Origin: Verrucomicrobiota bacterium
GTDB taxonomy: Bacteria; Verrucomicrobiota; Verrucomicrobiia; Limisphaerales; J093
Direction of reading: 5' to 3'
Length of the DNA: 64,000 nucleotides
NCBI GenBank assembly: GCA_027493615.1
Contig: JAOSKK010000036.1
Location: 1 to 64,000 of the forward strand
Shown here: in pieces, positions 1 to 13,264 of the stretch
How positions within the stretch are numbered: position 1 is the first letter of the stretch
How the letters are laid out: every line of letters starts with the position of its first letter
Position numbers and translations under genes: made by a program
Notes under the pieces: model-generated
What the model saw: the letters and a program-made list of their open reading frames with translations, nothing else
The model's database searches: none
What the model was told of the DNA's origin: nothing

Positions 1-260
1 ACCGGGAGCCGGAGGGCAGGAGTGAAGAAGCGAGAGGCCCTCAACGGACAGCAGCGCTCACGTTGGGAGGAAAAAGCATCCCCTGGCTTTAGGATCCTGG
101 CTTCGCCATCGTTACGGCGGATCGCAACGTTTTGTGCGAGCTAGTGGGGCTCATCAAAGGGCGACGGGTCGAGCGCTGGGAAGGTCATCGGGATGCTGGA
201 GCGGACGCGGAACAACGCATGGTGCAGCACGCGTCCGCTGGATCAGGTGTGGCCTGTTCA

Positions 261-1169
261 ATGAACGACCGCCCTGAACATCCCGAACGCCGTTCGAGCA
301 CCACCGCGCTGGTGGAAGTGGCCCAGTTGGATCTTCGTTACGAGGGCTGCCGGCTCGACGCCGGCAGCGGAGGCCTGGCTTTTGTCGGCGATCGCCGCGG
401 CAGCATCCAGGAACTGCTGCAGGGGGTGGACGTCGCTGGCGTGCGGATCCTGCTCAACGGCTTCAAGCGCCTGCGCTGCGCCCAAAGCTGCATCTGGCCA
501 CGGTGCCGCTTCGTGGCGCTGGCCGCGGACGAAACCGCCGGCATCGTGTGGTTGTTGCGCGCGTCCAACGATCGCGTTGTCGTTGCTCGAACAGGCCCGG
601 TTCCTGGATGAGCTCAAGGGCACGGGCGGCCTGAGCCTGGCCGAGATCGCCCAGCAGGTCGGGCGCAGCCCGGCCTGGGTGAGTTTGCGCCTGGGCGTGC
701 TGGCGGAACTGAGTCCGCTGGTGTGCGGTGCGCTCTTCGACGGGACCTTCCCGGTTTACTCCTACCTCTACACCCTGCGCCCGTTTAGGCGTCTAAACGG
801 CGCGGCGGCCATCGACGAGTTCGTGGCGGCGTTGCGCGGCAAAAACTCAGTGCCCGGCAAATCGAGCAGTTGGCGCACGGGTTTTTCCGCGGCCCGGAGT
901 CGTTGCGGGAGCAGATCCGCCAAGGGCATCTGGCCCTGCCGCTGCAACAACTCAAGGAGCTGCCCGAGGATCCGGACGGGTGCAGCGAGTTTGAACGCCG
1001 GTGGTCGCGGATCTGGAGCAGGCCCAGAGGATCCTGGTCCGCCTCATGACCAAGAGCGCCGATTCCAGCCGGCTCTCCAGCCGTCCGTTTCGCGCCCAAG
1101 CCCATTTGCTGTGCGCCGGGTTATTGTCCCGGTTGCCGGCCTTCACCAAAACCATCCAAAACTCCATGA
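261..1169 (+). CDS. ParB/Spo0J-like HTH protein, first gene of an IS21-like unit (frameshifted)
   Basis: The middle of this protein carries the ParB/Noc central helix-turn-helix region: a stretch near 575-720 reads LSLLEQARFLDEL followed by LSLAEIAQQVGRSPAWVS, the classical 'eiA..lGRs.awVS.RL' signature for sequence-specific DNA binding. The N-terminal part (from the ATG at 261) resembles the ParB N-terminal domain (VEVAQLDLRYEGCRL, then GSIQELLQGVDVAGVRILLNGFKRL). The frame changes near 490-530, 580, 860 and 1000, so the protein as written is not intact. The C-terminal coding sequence runs up to the ATGA at 1166-1169 that starts istA, which implies translational coupling. ParB-like genes beside IS21 operons may help target choice or end recognition; that is inference. 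The first 260 bases contain no gene I can support. Confidence 0.65.
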
Positions 1170-2632
1170 TCACTGCGGATAAACGTCAAGCGGTCTTCCT
1201 CATGCATCAGGAAGGGGTCTCCAAGCGGGCTATCGCCCGGCAACCTGACTCAGTCGCAACGCCGTGCGGCACATCATCGCCCAGTCGGGCAGATGCCCCC
1301 GCCCATTCGCCCCCGCGGGTCGTGCTGGATGCGGACCTGTTGCGCCAACTGCACCAGGAGTGTGAGGGCTACGCTCAACGAATGACCGAAAAGCTGCGCG
1401 AAGAACACGGCATTACCGTCAAATACTCGACCCTGACGCGGCATCTGCGGGATCTGGGCATCACCGGCCCGAGTCCGGCGCGCTGTCAAAAGGTTCCTGA
1501 CGAACCCGGGCGGAGATGCAGCACGACACCAGCCCGTTCACGGTGCTCGTGGGCACGCAGCGGCTCCGGCTCCAAGCCAGCCTGCTTTATCTGCGGTATT
1601 CCAAGCGCCGGTATTTGCAGTTCTACCCCCTCTTCGATCGCTTTCACCTGAAGTGCTTCCTGCATCTGGCCTTGATGCATTGGGGTTATGCGCCGCTGGT
1701 CTGCGTCATCGACAACACCAATCTGGCACGCTGGCGCGGGCTGGGCGCCAACGCGGTGATGGTCCCGGAGATGGAAGTCTTCGCCCGCGGCTACGGCTTC
1801 AAGTTCCTGTGCCATGCGCCCAAGCATTCGGATCGGAAAGCGGGCGAGGAACGCAGCTTCCTGACCGTCGAAACCAACTTCATCCCGGGGCGCACCTTTA
1901 CCAGTCTGGAGGATCTCAACCACCAAGCCCTGGCGTGGTCGACCGTGCGGATGGAACAGCGGCCCCAAGGCAAGGCCGGCCTCATTCCCGCTCAGGCCTT
2001 CGAATACGAACGCCAGTTCCTGACGCCACTGCCCCGGCACCTCCCGGCGCCTTTACCAACTGTTGGATCGTTCCATCGACGAATACGGCTTTGTCGCCGT
2101 CGACGGCAATTACTACGAAGTGCCCGGCACCGGCCGGGGGCAGGTCCAGGTGTTGCGCTATCTCCGTCACGTGGTCCTTTGCCAGGATCGTCGCTCGGTG
2201 ATCCAATACGCCCTGCCGCCCTGGGGCGTGAAGAACCAGATCGTGCGCGCTCCCGGCCAACCGGCGCGCTATCGTCCCCGCCACCTCCACCTCTCCAGTC
2301 ATGAAGAGGAAAACGTTTGCGCGCCCTGGCTCCGGAAGTGGCCGCCTACGTCGACTTCATCCTCGGCACCCCGGGTCTTTTGCGTCACCAGTTCCTGCGC
2401 CGGCTCTGGGCGCGCCACCAACGCTGGGGCAGTGCGCTGTTCCGGCGCACTGTGGAGCGGGCCCACCGCTACCACATCACCAGCCTGGAGACGCTGGAAC
2501 GTATCGCCCGGTTGCTCCTGGACGACCCCGCGCTGCCCGGAGCCCCTGGTCGATCCCGAGCTGGAAAGACGCCCCGCCTATCAGGAGGGCTCCCTCACCG
2601 ACACGCCCGACCTCTCGCGCTATGATGACTGA
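1166..2632 (+). CDS. istA: IS21-family transposase IstA (frameshifted)
   Basis: IstA is the DDE transposase of IS21-type elements. The start at 1166 gives MITADKRQAVFLMHQEGVSK, an N-terminal HTH that should continue into the usual RAIA-type helix. The catalytic core is visible in order: first Asp in EMQHDTSPF (about 1515-1540), second Asp in CVIDNTNLARW (about 1703-1735), and Glu in KAGEERSFLT (about 1840-1865). The C-terminal half contains the beta-barrel-like region DEYGFVAVDGNYYEVPG and ends LVDPELERRPAYQEG. At least four frame changes occur (near 1250, 1500, 2050, 2320, 2540), so the gene is broken as assembled. It overlaps istB by 11 bases. Whether the frameshifts are decay or sequencing errors cannot be told from this copy alone. 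Confidence 0.9.
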
Positions 2633-3347
2633 CACCCTGGCGGCGCAGTTGAAATACCTCCGCCTGACGGGCCTGCTGGCTCGCTGGGAGGAATACTTGA
2701 AAGCCGCCGCTCAATCCAATCTCTCGCACGCCCGGTTGCTCACGCGCGTCATCGAGGAGGAATACCGGCTCAAGTGCGACCAGGCCCGTGAGCAGCGCCT
2801 CAAGCTGGCCCAAATCCCGGAGAAGCTCGTTCTGGATACCTTCCTTCGATCGCCAGCCCAAGCTCAACCAGAAGAAGATCCTGGCCCTCTACGACTCCAT
2901 GGCCTTCCTCAAAGACAAACAAAACATCCTCTGGATGGGCGGCACTGGGGTCGGGAAGACGGGATTGGCGACGGGCTTCCTATCCAGGCCATCCATCAGG
3001 GAGCGCGCGGTCGTTACGTGCTCTTTGCCGATCTGCTGCACGAACTGCACCGCTCCTGCGCCGATCGTTCTCAGGCGCGTGTCCTTCGTCGCTATCTCCA
3101 ATACGATATCCTTTTGGTCGACGAAATTGGGTACGTCGAAGCCGAGCCCGCGCAAGTCGGCCTCTTCTTCACCCTCCTGCAGAAACGCCACCGACAGCGC
3201 TCGACCCTCATCACCTCCAACCTGGGGTTTAGCGAGTGGGCCTCCTTCCTGAAGAACCCCCATCTGACCGCCGCCTTGATCGACCGGCTGACCGAATCCA
3301 GCCACGTCTTCAACATGAAAGACTGTGTCAGCCTGCGCCCCGGATGA
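2622..3347 (+). CDS. istB: IS21-like helper ATPase IstB (frameshifted)
   Basis: IstB is the AAA+ ATPase that assembles on target DNA and stimulates IstA. The start at 2622 (MMTDTLAAQLKYLRL) matches the usual N-terminal helix that precedes the ATPase. The Walker A motif GGTGVGKTGLA is at about 2940-2970 and Walker B ILLVDEIGY at about 3108-3135; the sensor region TLITSNLGFSEW and the end ALIDRLTESSHVF are also typical. Walker A is in a different frame from the flanks, so two compensating frame changes lie near 2840-2860 and 2980. The size of about 240 residues fits the family. The stop at 3345-3347 overlaps the ATG of the TOPRIM gene (ATGA at 3344), so all four genes of the unit look translationally coupled. 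Confidence 0.9.
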   Translation: MMTDTLAAQLKYLRLTGLLARWEEYLKAAAQSNLSHARLLTRVIEEEYRLKCDQAREQRLKLAQIPEKLVLDTFLRSPAQAQPEEDPGPLRLHGLPQRQTKHPLDGRHWGREDGIGDGLPIQAIHQGARGRYVLFADLLHELHRSCADRSQARVLRRYLQYDILLVDEIGYVEAEPAQVGLFFTLLQKRHRQRSTLITSNLGFSEWASFLKNPHLTAALIDRLTESSHVFNMKDCVSLRPG

Positions 3348-4197
3348 CCGAGCCGTGAACTGGCGTGCCCGAGCCGAGCGCCTGCGCGCCCTGCCGCTGC
3401 CGGTCGTCCTGGCGGCGTTGGAGGCCACCCCCGATCCCGGCGACCGGGCCAAGTGGCGCACCGCCCGCGGCGTTCTCTCCATCACCGGCGCCAAGTTCAT
3501 CAACTGGAACCAAGGCGTCGGGGGCGGCGGCGCCATCGACTTGGTCATGCACGTGCAAGAGTTCGGCTTTGGCCAAGCCCCTGCAATGGTTGGAAGATCA
3601 TTTTGGTCCTGGGCCCTCGGTCCAACCCGCCTTCCGTCCGGCACCCCGGGCGCTGACGCTCCCGCCTCCGTCCGTCCACCACTGGCCCCGCGTTGAACGT
3701 TACCTCATCGAACAGCGGCGACTGCCGCGCCCGTTGCTCACGCCGCTCGTTCACGCGGGGATCCTTTACGCGGACGCACGGGCCAATGCCGTCTTCCTGT
3801 TGGGCGACACCCCGCCACCGCGGTCGGCGCCGAACTGCGCGGCACCACCTCGGTGTCCTGGCGCGGCATGGCTCCAGGCTCCCGCAAAGATCACGGCTGC
3901 TTCTCGGTGTCCACCGCCTCCGTGGACGCCATCGTCCTCTGCGAATCGGCCATCGACGCCCTCAGTTGCCACGTCCTTCATCCGGCCTTTCGCTGCCTCT
4001 CCACCTCCGGCGCCAGACCCGACCCTGCCTGGCTCACCGTCTTGCTCCGTTTGGGCCTGCCCATCTTCTGCGGCTTCGACGCGGATCCCACCGGCGACGC
4101 CCTGGCCCAACGCCTGATCCTGCTTCATCCTGCGGTCCGCCGACTCCGCCCACCGGCCAAAGACTGGAACGACGTTCTGCGTCTCCACCTTGCCTGA
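3344..4197 (+). CDS. TOPRIM-domain (DUF3991/DnaG-like) protein in the IS21-like unit (frameshifted)
   Basis: The N-terminal half (LPLPVVLAALEATPDPGD, then RTARGVLSITGAKFINW and GAIDLVMHV) looks like the primase-type zinc-ribbon-like domain in front of TOPRIM in DUF3991 proteins, but no zinc-binding Cys/His set is visible. The C-terminal half is a TOPRIM fold: the conserved acidic turn AIVLCESAIDAL at about 3930-3965 and the DxD motif CGFDADPTGDALAQ at about 4070-4110. It ends KDWNDVLRLHLA. The ATG at 3344 overlaps the istB stop; a GTG at 3355 is an alternative that avoids an early stop in the ATG frame. Frame changes occur near 3580 and 3850. TOPRIM domains cut, join or prime DNA; a role in replication or repair during transposition is inference. 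Confidence 0.7.
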
Positions 4198-4296
4198 GTC
4201 CCTCGGGTTCCCTCGCCCTCGCTCCTCCCCCCGCCTCCCTCCGCGGAACTCAATCCTCTCTCCTTGGAAAGGAAATCCTCTGCCCTTCACCCAGGT

Positions 4297-4338
4297 GGCT
4301 CACTTCTCATGAGCACACCCGGGTCAGTTCTCGTGAGC
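4297..4338 (+). repeat. Pair of 18-bp terminal repeats, right end of the IS21-like element
   Basis: Two direct repeats start at 4297 (GGCTCACTTCTCATGAGC) and 4321 (GGGTCAGTTCTCGTGAGC). They match at 15 of 18 positions, are 24 bases apart and lie about 100 bases after the last gene of the IS21-like unit. IS21-family ends are known to carry several such short repeats bound by IstA. I could not find the matching inverted copies near the left edge of the window, so the left end may lie outside it. The 4198-4523 stretch otherwise holds no gene I can support. Confidence 0.65.
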
Positions 4339-4523
4339 GGCGACGGGGCCAGTCCGCACCTTACGGACCAGTCGACGACCGGTTTCATCCGCCTGCCCAT
4401 CACCCCCCGCCAGTGGTGCTCGCCTCGACCGCTTCCGCAAAGGAAGGCCCGGAAAAACGTTACACCGGTGTGTTACAGTACTTTGGAAGATCTTGAAGAT
4501 GAGGCACTAGCACTGGCACGAGA

Positions 4524-4565
4524 TTTCCGTGTGAAGGAAGTGCTCTTCCACTGAGCTAAGCGCGC
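4524..4565 (-). pseudogene. 5' half of a tRNA-Val (CAC), truncated after the anticodon stem
   Basis: On the minus strand the segment begins GCGCGCTTAGCTCAGTGG, a standard tRNA acceptor/D-arm start, continues with the D-loop GGAAGAGC, and then gives the anticodon arm CTTCC-TTCACAC-GGAA, whose anticodon is CAC (valine). The sequence then diverges: there is no variable loop, T-arm (no TTCGA) or 3' acceptor strand. The gene is therefore a half-tRNA, cut at the 3' side of the anticodon stem. tRNA genes are common integration targets, and the break faces the mobile-element side of the window. Confidence 0.7.
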
Positions 4566-4769
4566 ATCAATGACTTACGCCAACCTGCGTCATGTCACGC
4601 GGGTGAGGCTACGCGGTCTCCACCAACGGTGGCAACACCTTTTGGCTTGCTCGCAAGAGCGAGAGCAAGAGCAAGATGAAGCCGTGGCGCAGGATTATTG
4701 CCCGAATCCCGGACAGGACGTTGGGAGTCAGGACAGAGCCTCGTCACCTCGACTCGTACGGGGTCCGGC

Positions 4770-5658
4770 TCAGCGTTGGAGCCAGCCCTGACTGCGCAGC
4801 CAGTCGGCGCAACGCGCGGGCCAGTCGTGCACCGGTTGTCCGCGGGCCAGCATGCCGAAGCCGTGGCCGCCCTGCTGGTAGACGTGCAGTTCTCCGGGGA
4901 CACCGGCACGTTTCAGATCGAGAAAGAACTCGATGCTGTTCTCCGGCCCCAGGGAGTCGTCGGCGGCGTGCACGAAGAACACCGGGCCGGGCTTCGAGTC
5001 CGCCCGAATCACCGGCCTGTCGCGCTGCCGATCCGGGGCGGCCAGATACGCCGGGTAGATGAGGATCCCGAAGTCCGGCCGGCACGACGCTTCCCCGTGA
5101 CGACGGGGTAACCGGCGGCCCGCCGATCCCCCTCGCACAGGAGCCAGGCAGCGAGATGACCGCCGGCCGAGAAGCCGAGCACCCCGATACGGTCCGGGCG
5201 CAGGCTCCATTCGGCGGCATGCGACCGCAGGAGGGTCATCGCGCGCTGGGCATCGAGGAGGGGGCGGGTCTGGGGCGGTTCGTCCCGGGGGAAGGCACGC
5301 GGTACTTGAGCACGGCGGCGGTGACCCCGAGCGAGTTCAGCCACGTGGCGACCTGCGTGCCTTCGTGTTTCATGGCCAGGATGTAATACCCGCCCCCGGG
5401 GCAGATCAGCACGCACGTGCCGTTGCGGCGCTCGACCGGTGGCTGGTAGACGGTGAGTTCGGGCTCCGACACATTGCCCAACCGCGTGATTTCCGGGTCG
5501 GCGCCGGGTTCGATGGGCAGGTAGGCCTCGGGCTTGTCGCTGGGAACGGCGAGCGGGGGCGGGCTGTCCCAGAGTCTCAACGTAATTTCGGAGGCGGAGG
5601 ATCCGGGGCCGTGGAGGGCCAGGGCGAGGCCGACGCCGGCCAGGCAGCGCATGTTCAT
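4770..5658 (-). CDS. Secreted alpha/beta-hydrolase (acetyl-xylan-esterase-like), frameshifted
   Basis: The start at 5658 gives MNMRCLAGVGLALALHG, a plausible signal peptide, so the enzyme is probably exported. Family landmarks in order: the oxyanion-hole motif ICPGGGYYILA (about 5380-5410), the nucleophile elbow GVLGFSAGGHLA (about 5150-5185), the acid VHAADDSLGPE (about 4940-4975) and the catalytic His in GGHGFGML (about 4850-4875). This is the BD-FAE/esterase-lipase group often found with polysaccharide degradation, where it removes acetyl or other ester groups. Two frame changes interrupt it, near 5270-5290 (next to a run of five G) and near 5095. A perfect 30-base inverted repeat starts 22 bases upstream of the start codon and may affect its expression. 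Confidence 0.8.
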
Positions 5659-5679
5659 GGCGGCGAGGATAGCAGGGGA

Positions 5680-5780
5680 GGCAATGGGGTCAAACATTGA
5701 CATTTGACAATTGTGACCGAGCGGCGGCAGACGTGGTGGGGCTGGTAGAATGTCAAATGTCAATGTTTGACCCCATTGCC
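5680..5780. repeat. Perfect 30-bp inverted repeat (REP/MITE-like hairpin)
   Basis: The left arm 5680-5709 (beginning GGCAATGGGGTCAAACATTG) and the right arm 5751-5780 (ending TGTTTGACCCCATTGCC) are exact reverse complements separated by 41 bases. Related single arms occur at 15317-15350 (one mismatch over 34 bases) and, more degenerate, at 50309-50342. Palindromic units of this kind ending in GACCCC are reminiscent of REP elements mobilised by RAYT (TnpA-REP) transposases; no RAYT gene is present in this window. Confidence 0.85.
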
Positions 5781-5905
5781 GACCTCCGGAGGTTGTAGGT
5801 CTTCATGGGGAACGGGTGCAGAAAAGGGGTGGAAAGGCGATTTCGCCAGGTTAGTTGCTCGGCCGCGGCCCCAGGCGAGGCGGCCACGGCCGGCAGGTTG
5901 AGAAC

Positions 5906-6352
5906 TCAGTTCCGCGGCGTCAGCGTGATGGTGCCGGCGGAACAAGCGCCGCCGTTGAGCAACTCCGCCCGCACCTGCACCTGAGTGCCGGCGAAGTCTG
6001 CGGCACCCGCGATCACCTCGCCGTTCAGCACGATCACGTTGTTGTGGGTGTTGGCCAGCCCGGAGCAGTGGGCGGTGAAGGAGCAGGTGGCGGTGGTGAT
6101 GTGGTAGAGGCCCTCGAGGCGCACCCCGGCGGGGGTCGGGGCCAGCACAATGGTTTCATAGACCACTGTCCCGGGACCGCATTCTCCGTCCACCGTCCCG
6201 ATGAACAGGCCGATGGCGGCATCTGCTACACACTTCTCGAAGGTGAGGGTGACGGGCGCGGCGTGCGGCGGCGGCGCGGCGGTGGCGACGAGGCCCAGGG
6301 TCAGAGTGGCGGCCATCAGGCCGCCCAGGAGGGTTTGCGTGATGCGTGTCAT
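5906..6352 (-). CDS. Small secreted protein of unknown function
   Basis: The protein has 148 residues. The start at 6352 (MTRITQTLLGGLMAATLTLG) gives a clear signal peptide cleaved around VATAAPPPHA. The mature part has four cysteines (EKCVADA, GECGPG, TATCSF, AHCSGL) and one late Cys in NGGACSAGT. Its end (GTQVQVRAELLNGG, then ITLTPRN) resembles the end of the neighbouring propeller protein at 7092-8191 (GAQVHLEAELVSGG), which suggests a shared C-terminal domain or a duplication. It lies directly after a decayed kinase tail, just as the propeller protein lies after the intact kinase. I do not recognise a family. Confidence 0.7.
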   Translation of the reverse strand: MTRITQTLLGGLMAATLTLGLVATAAPPPHAAPVTLTFEKCVADAAIGLFIGTVDGECGPGTVVYETIVLAPTPAGVRLEGLYHITTATCSFTAHCSGLANTHNNVIVLNGEVIAGAADFAGTQVQVRAELLNGGACSAGTITLTPRN

Positions 6353-6507
6353 ACGTTGGTTCGGTGTTGATGTTGTTTTGCGTTGAGCCCCCGGCGGCGT
6401 TCCAGGGGGAAGCGGTCGAAGGCCCGACGTCACTCCTGTACAGAAAGAAACCGTGGCGGACCTTACAGGTGGTCGCTGTCTGCCGCGGTGGTGCGCCACT
6501 TGCCGCC

Positions 6508-7060
6508 TCAAGGGTTGCGGCTCAGCCAATCGGCCAAAGGCACGCGGTGCGCGGTGGACTCGTTGGTCACCGTGGCCCGGAGACGCACCGCCAGGCGGGC
6601 GAGGACCGCTCGGTTGGTCGGGTTGAGATGCGCGGCGGCCAGCAGGGCGGGCAGGGTGTCGAAGGTGGCCAGGCGGCTGGCGTTCTCGTCGACCGTGTGG
6701 GGCGAAGCGGGCGACACCGTGTGGGAGTCGCCGCCGGCAGAAACCACGGAGCCCAGTCGCCGTAGAAGTCGCCGGGCGGGACGGTCCGCATCCGCTCGAG
6801 AGTCGCCCAGCGATCCCGCCCGGGCATTGGTTCGAGCGTGCCGTCGGGGTTGAAGCGCCGGCCGGCAAGCGCCTCCGCCAGGTCCGCCGGCCAGGTCCCG
6901 CATCCACGCTCCCCGGCCGGTCAAGACCAGGAGCCGTCGTCCATCGGGGGTGCACCGCGCCTCCTGGACTAGGCTGGACCGATCCGGCCGGCCCAAGATG
7001 CGGAAGCGGATCGCCGCCGCGCGTCCGCTGGGGGTTTCCCACCCCGCGGCGCCCGACGCT
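6508..7060 (-). pseudogene. Decayed duplicate of the C-terminus of the WD40 protein kinase
   Basis: This stretch repeats the last part of the kinase gene at 8427-12415 with deletions and frame changes. Shared blocks include GDPLPHLGP, PDGRRLLVLTGRGAWM, EALAGRRFNPDG, GDFYGDW, and the terminal block VDENASRLATFDTLPALLA followed by LNPTNRAVLARLAV and ESTAHRVPLADWLSRNP. Much of the WD40 region present in the intact gene is missing between the first two blocks. It has no kinase domain, so it is a gene remnant from a tandem duplication of the 3' end of the kinase locus. Confidence 0.8.
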
Positions 7061-7091
7061 GTCGCCAGCGCCGGGTGCCCGTCACCTCCGG

Positions 7092-8191
7092 CTAATCCGC
7101 GCTGCCGGGCAGGAGGCGGAGGATGCCCGCGCTGCCGCCGGAAACGAGTTCCGCCTCAAGGTGGACTTGGGCGCCAGCCAGCCAGCCATCGGTGACAAAG
7201 CCGTTTCCGCGGATGGAACCGGTGGTCAGGTTGAGCTTGAGGCGTACCGCGGCCGTGAAACGGTAGAACGCCGTGTCCGCGGTGTACGCGGCTTCGATGT
7301 GCACCGTGCCGCCCGCGCTCCAGCGCGAAAGCTGATCGTAGTGGAGTGCGCCGTCGGGGGACCCGTCGCCGTCGATGTCCACCGTGCCCACCCAGTGCTC
7401 CGCGGTGACCGGTGACTTGGTGAACGCGATCGTGACGGGCCGTGTGCCGGGCGTGGGGATGAACTCGAGGCCGTGCGGGCGGTCCAGGGTCACCCCCGGC
7501 ACGGGCGTCGTGGCGCCGGTGACCGGATCCAGCCGCAACAGCGGCGTCGCTGGCAGGATCTCGGTGACATAGAAGTGGCCGTCGTCGTCGATGGCCAGCC
7601 CCATGATCCGGGAGTGCGCGGTCGTGACGACGAGGGTGGCCTCGCCCGTGTGCGGGTTGATGCGGAAGAGAGACCAGGGTTCACCCCGTACAGGGTGCCA
7701 TCGGGATGGACGGCCAGGTCCATGATCATCCCGCAACTGCCGGCCACCTTCACGTTGGTGGCCGCGCCGGTCGCCGGATCGAACCGGAACAGACTGCCGT
7801 CGTCCGGCGTGCCGCTGGCCGCGTTCACGCCGTAGAGCGTGCCGTCCGGGGTGAAGCCCAGTCCCATGAAGATTTCCGGGCTGAGGTTCACGCCGAAGGG
7901 GGTGGTGTCGCCCGTGGCCAGGTCCACGCGGGCGAGCCGCGGGTCCGGACTGCCGGGGAAGCCCTGGGTGGCCGTGTACAGGCTGCCCGAGGGATGGATG
8001 GCGAGGGCGAAGCATCCTGGTTGGTTGAAGGGTCCGATGTCCGTGACGGTGCCGGTCCCGAGGTCCACCTTGACGAGCCGGCTGCCGGCGCCATCGGAGA
8101 CGTAGAGGAACGGTTCGGCTTGCAGGCTGTGGGTGGCGGCGCCAAGGACAAGGACCAGCGTGGCTGCGACGAGATGCTGCAGGTACTTCAT
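7092..8191 (-). CDS. Secreted beta-propeller protein (one frameshift)
   Basis: The start at 8191 (MKYLQHLVAATLVLVLGAAT) gives a signal peptide. The mature protein repeats the pattern 'LxxVDLxTGxxTxxG...Gl.f.pdGtLYgvn', for example RLVKVDLGTGTVTDIG, RLARVDLATGDTTPFG, LFRFDPATGAATNV and LLRLDPVTGATTPVPG, which is typical of NHL/SMP-30-like extracellular propellers. The C-terminal quarter (VTIAFTKSPVTAEHWVGTVD, then LEAELVSGGSAGILRLLPG) is a separate small domain shared in part with the 5906-6352 protein. One frame change lies near 7670. It follows the WD40 kinase on the same strand by about 235 bases and could be co-regulated with it; its function is unknown. Confidence 0.75.
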
Positions 8192-8426
8192 AGGTTTGGT
8201 TTGAATGGTTGTGTTTCGTTCGTAGAGCGGTGGTTCTCCGCCCGGCGAGGTGACTGTCATTCGCGCACCGCCGGCCGGGAACGCGCGTCACTTCCTACCA
8301 GAAACGAACGGAGCGGAACCTTACAGCGGAGACCTGGGCTGGGCCGAGGCAACGCCATCGCGCCGGCGTCGGGAGCGGGCCTGTCGTCCACGCCACCCGG
8401 CGGTGCGGGCCGGGTGAGCAGCCGCC

Positions 8427-12415
<3,989 letters not shown>

Positions 12416-12514
12416 GGCCTTCGAAGAGTCAGACCCATTGCCCACCCGACCTTACGAAGCGGCCCCGCCGGCGGTGCGGCATCCGCTTCCACTCCGGATC
12501 GCGCGTTCAGGGAG

Positions 12515-13264
12515 TCAACCTTCCAAGACGGTCCTGAGATGCCGGATTTCGGCGTCCACTTCCGCCGCGTCTGCGACCGTTTCGGCGATCAATTCGCGGA
12601 TGATTTCGCCGTAACGTCGCCGCAGCCGGTGCAACGCCACGTCCACCGCCCCCACGCTGATGCCAAACCGCGCGGCGATGGCGGCCCGCGCCGGCGCGTC
12701 GGGGCTGCCGGTGAGGAGCGGTTCGAGCAAGCCGAACAGGTCCGACTTGCCGGCGCGGGCGTGCTCGGCGGCGAGCCGGTGCCGGGCCTGGTCCATGACC
12801 GTCCAGGCCCAGCGCCGGTCGTAGAGCTGTTCGGGGGCATCCGGCGCGGCGGGCTCCAGCCGGTAACGTTCCTCGGCGGGGACCGCGTCGAGCGAAATCA
12901 AGGTCTGCCTGCCGCCGCGCTTCTGGCGCTGGCCCCGCCGCCACTCGTTGGCGAGGTAATGGCCGAGCGCGGCGAGCAGGAAGGCGCGGAACCGGCCCCG
13001 CTCGGGCGCCACTGTGGCCAGGTCGCGTCGCTCGAGGAGATCCGCGAAGAAGCCTTGGGTGAGGTCCTTGGCCGCTTCCGGTGGATGGCCCCGCCGTCGC
13101 ACGTAGGCATAGAGCGGATACCAGTAAGTCCGGCACAGCCGCTCGAGGGCTTCGTGCGCTGCCGGAGAGCCCACGCGGCCCGCCTCCAGCACCACGCTCC
13201 AGTGGGTGGTCCGAAACGCCCCGGGGCCCTGGAGGGCGGGCAATAAGTGGTCGCTCTCGCTCAT
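12515..13264 (-). CDS. ECF-type RNA polymerase sigma factor paired with a protein kinase
   Basis: The protein has 249 residues and starts MSESDHLLPAL at 13264. The motif FRTTHWSVVLEAG near residue 20 is characteristic of the kinase-associated ECF groups of Planctomycetes/Verrucomicrobia. Sigma region 2 is visible in LCRTYWYPLYAYVRRRGHPP and DLTQGFFADLLER, and region 4 near the C-terminus in ARAAIAARFGISVGAVDVAL followed by HRLRRRYGEIIRELI. It probably directs RNA polymerase to a small regulon, possibly including the adjacent kinase and secreted proteins. No anti-sigma factor is next to it; the kinase downstream is the likely regulator, which is inference from conserved pairing. Confidence 0.92.
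   Translation of the reverse strand: MSESDHLLPALQGPGAFRTTHWSVVLEAGRVGSPAAHEALERLCRTYWYPLYAYVRRRGHPPEAAKDLTQGFFADLLERRDLATVAPERGRFRAFLLAALGHYLANEWRRGQRQKRGGRQTLISLDAVPAEERYRLEPAAPDAPEQLYDRRWAWTVMDQARHRLAAEHARAGKSDLFGLLEPLLTGSPDAPARAAIAARFGISVGAVDVALHRLRRRYGEIIRELIAETVADAAEVDAEIRHLRTVLEG

Noticed and set aside
785..805. Palindrome CGTTTAGGCGTCTAAACG in the ParB-like gene as a parS-like site
   Set aside because: The sequence is within the coding region of the HTH protein; it is a fair palindrome but a single copy without context, so not claimed.
4264..4554. Small gene ending in ALALARDFRVKEVLFH
   Set aside because: Its end is coded by the antisense of the tRNA-Val half and its middle by the transposon terminal repeats.
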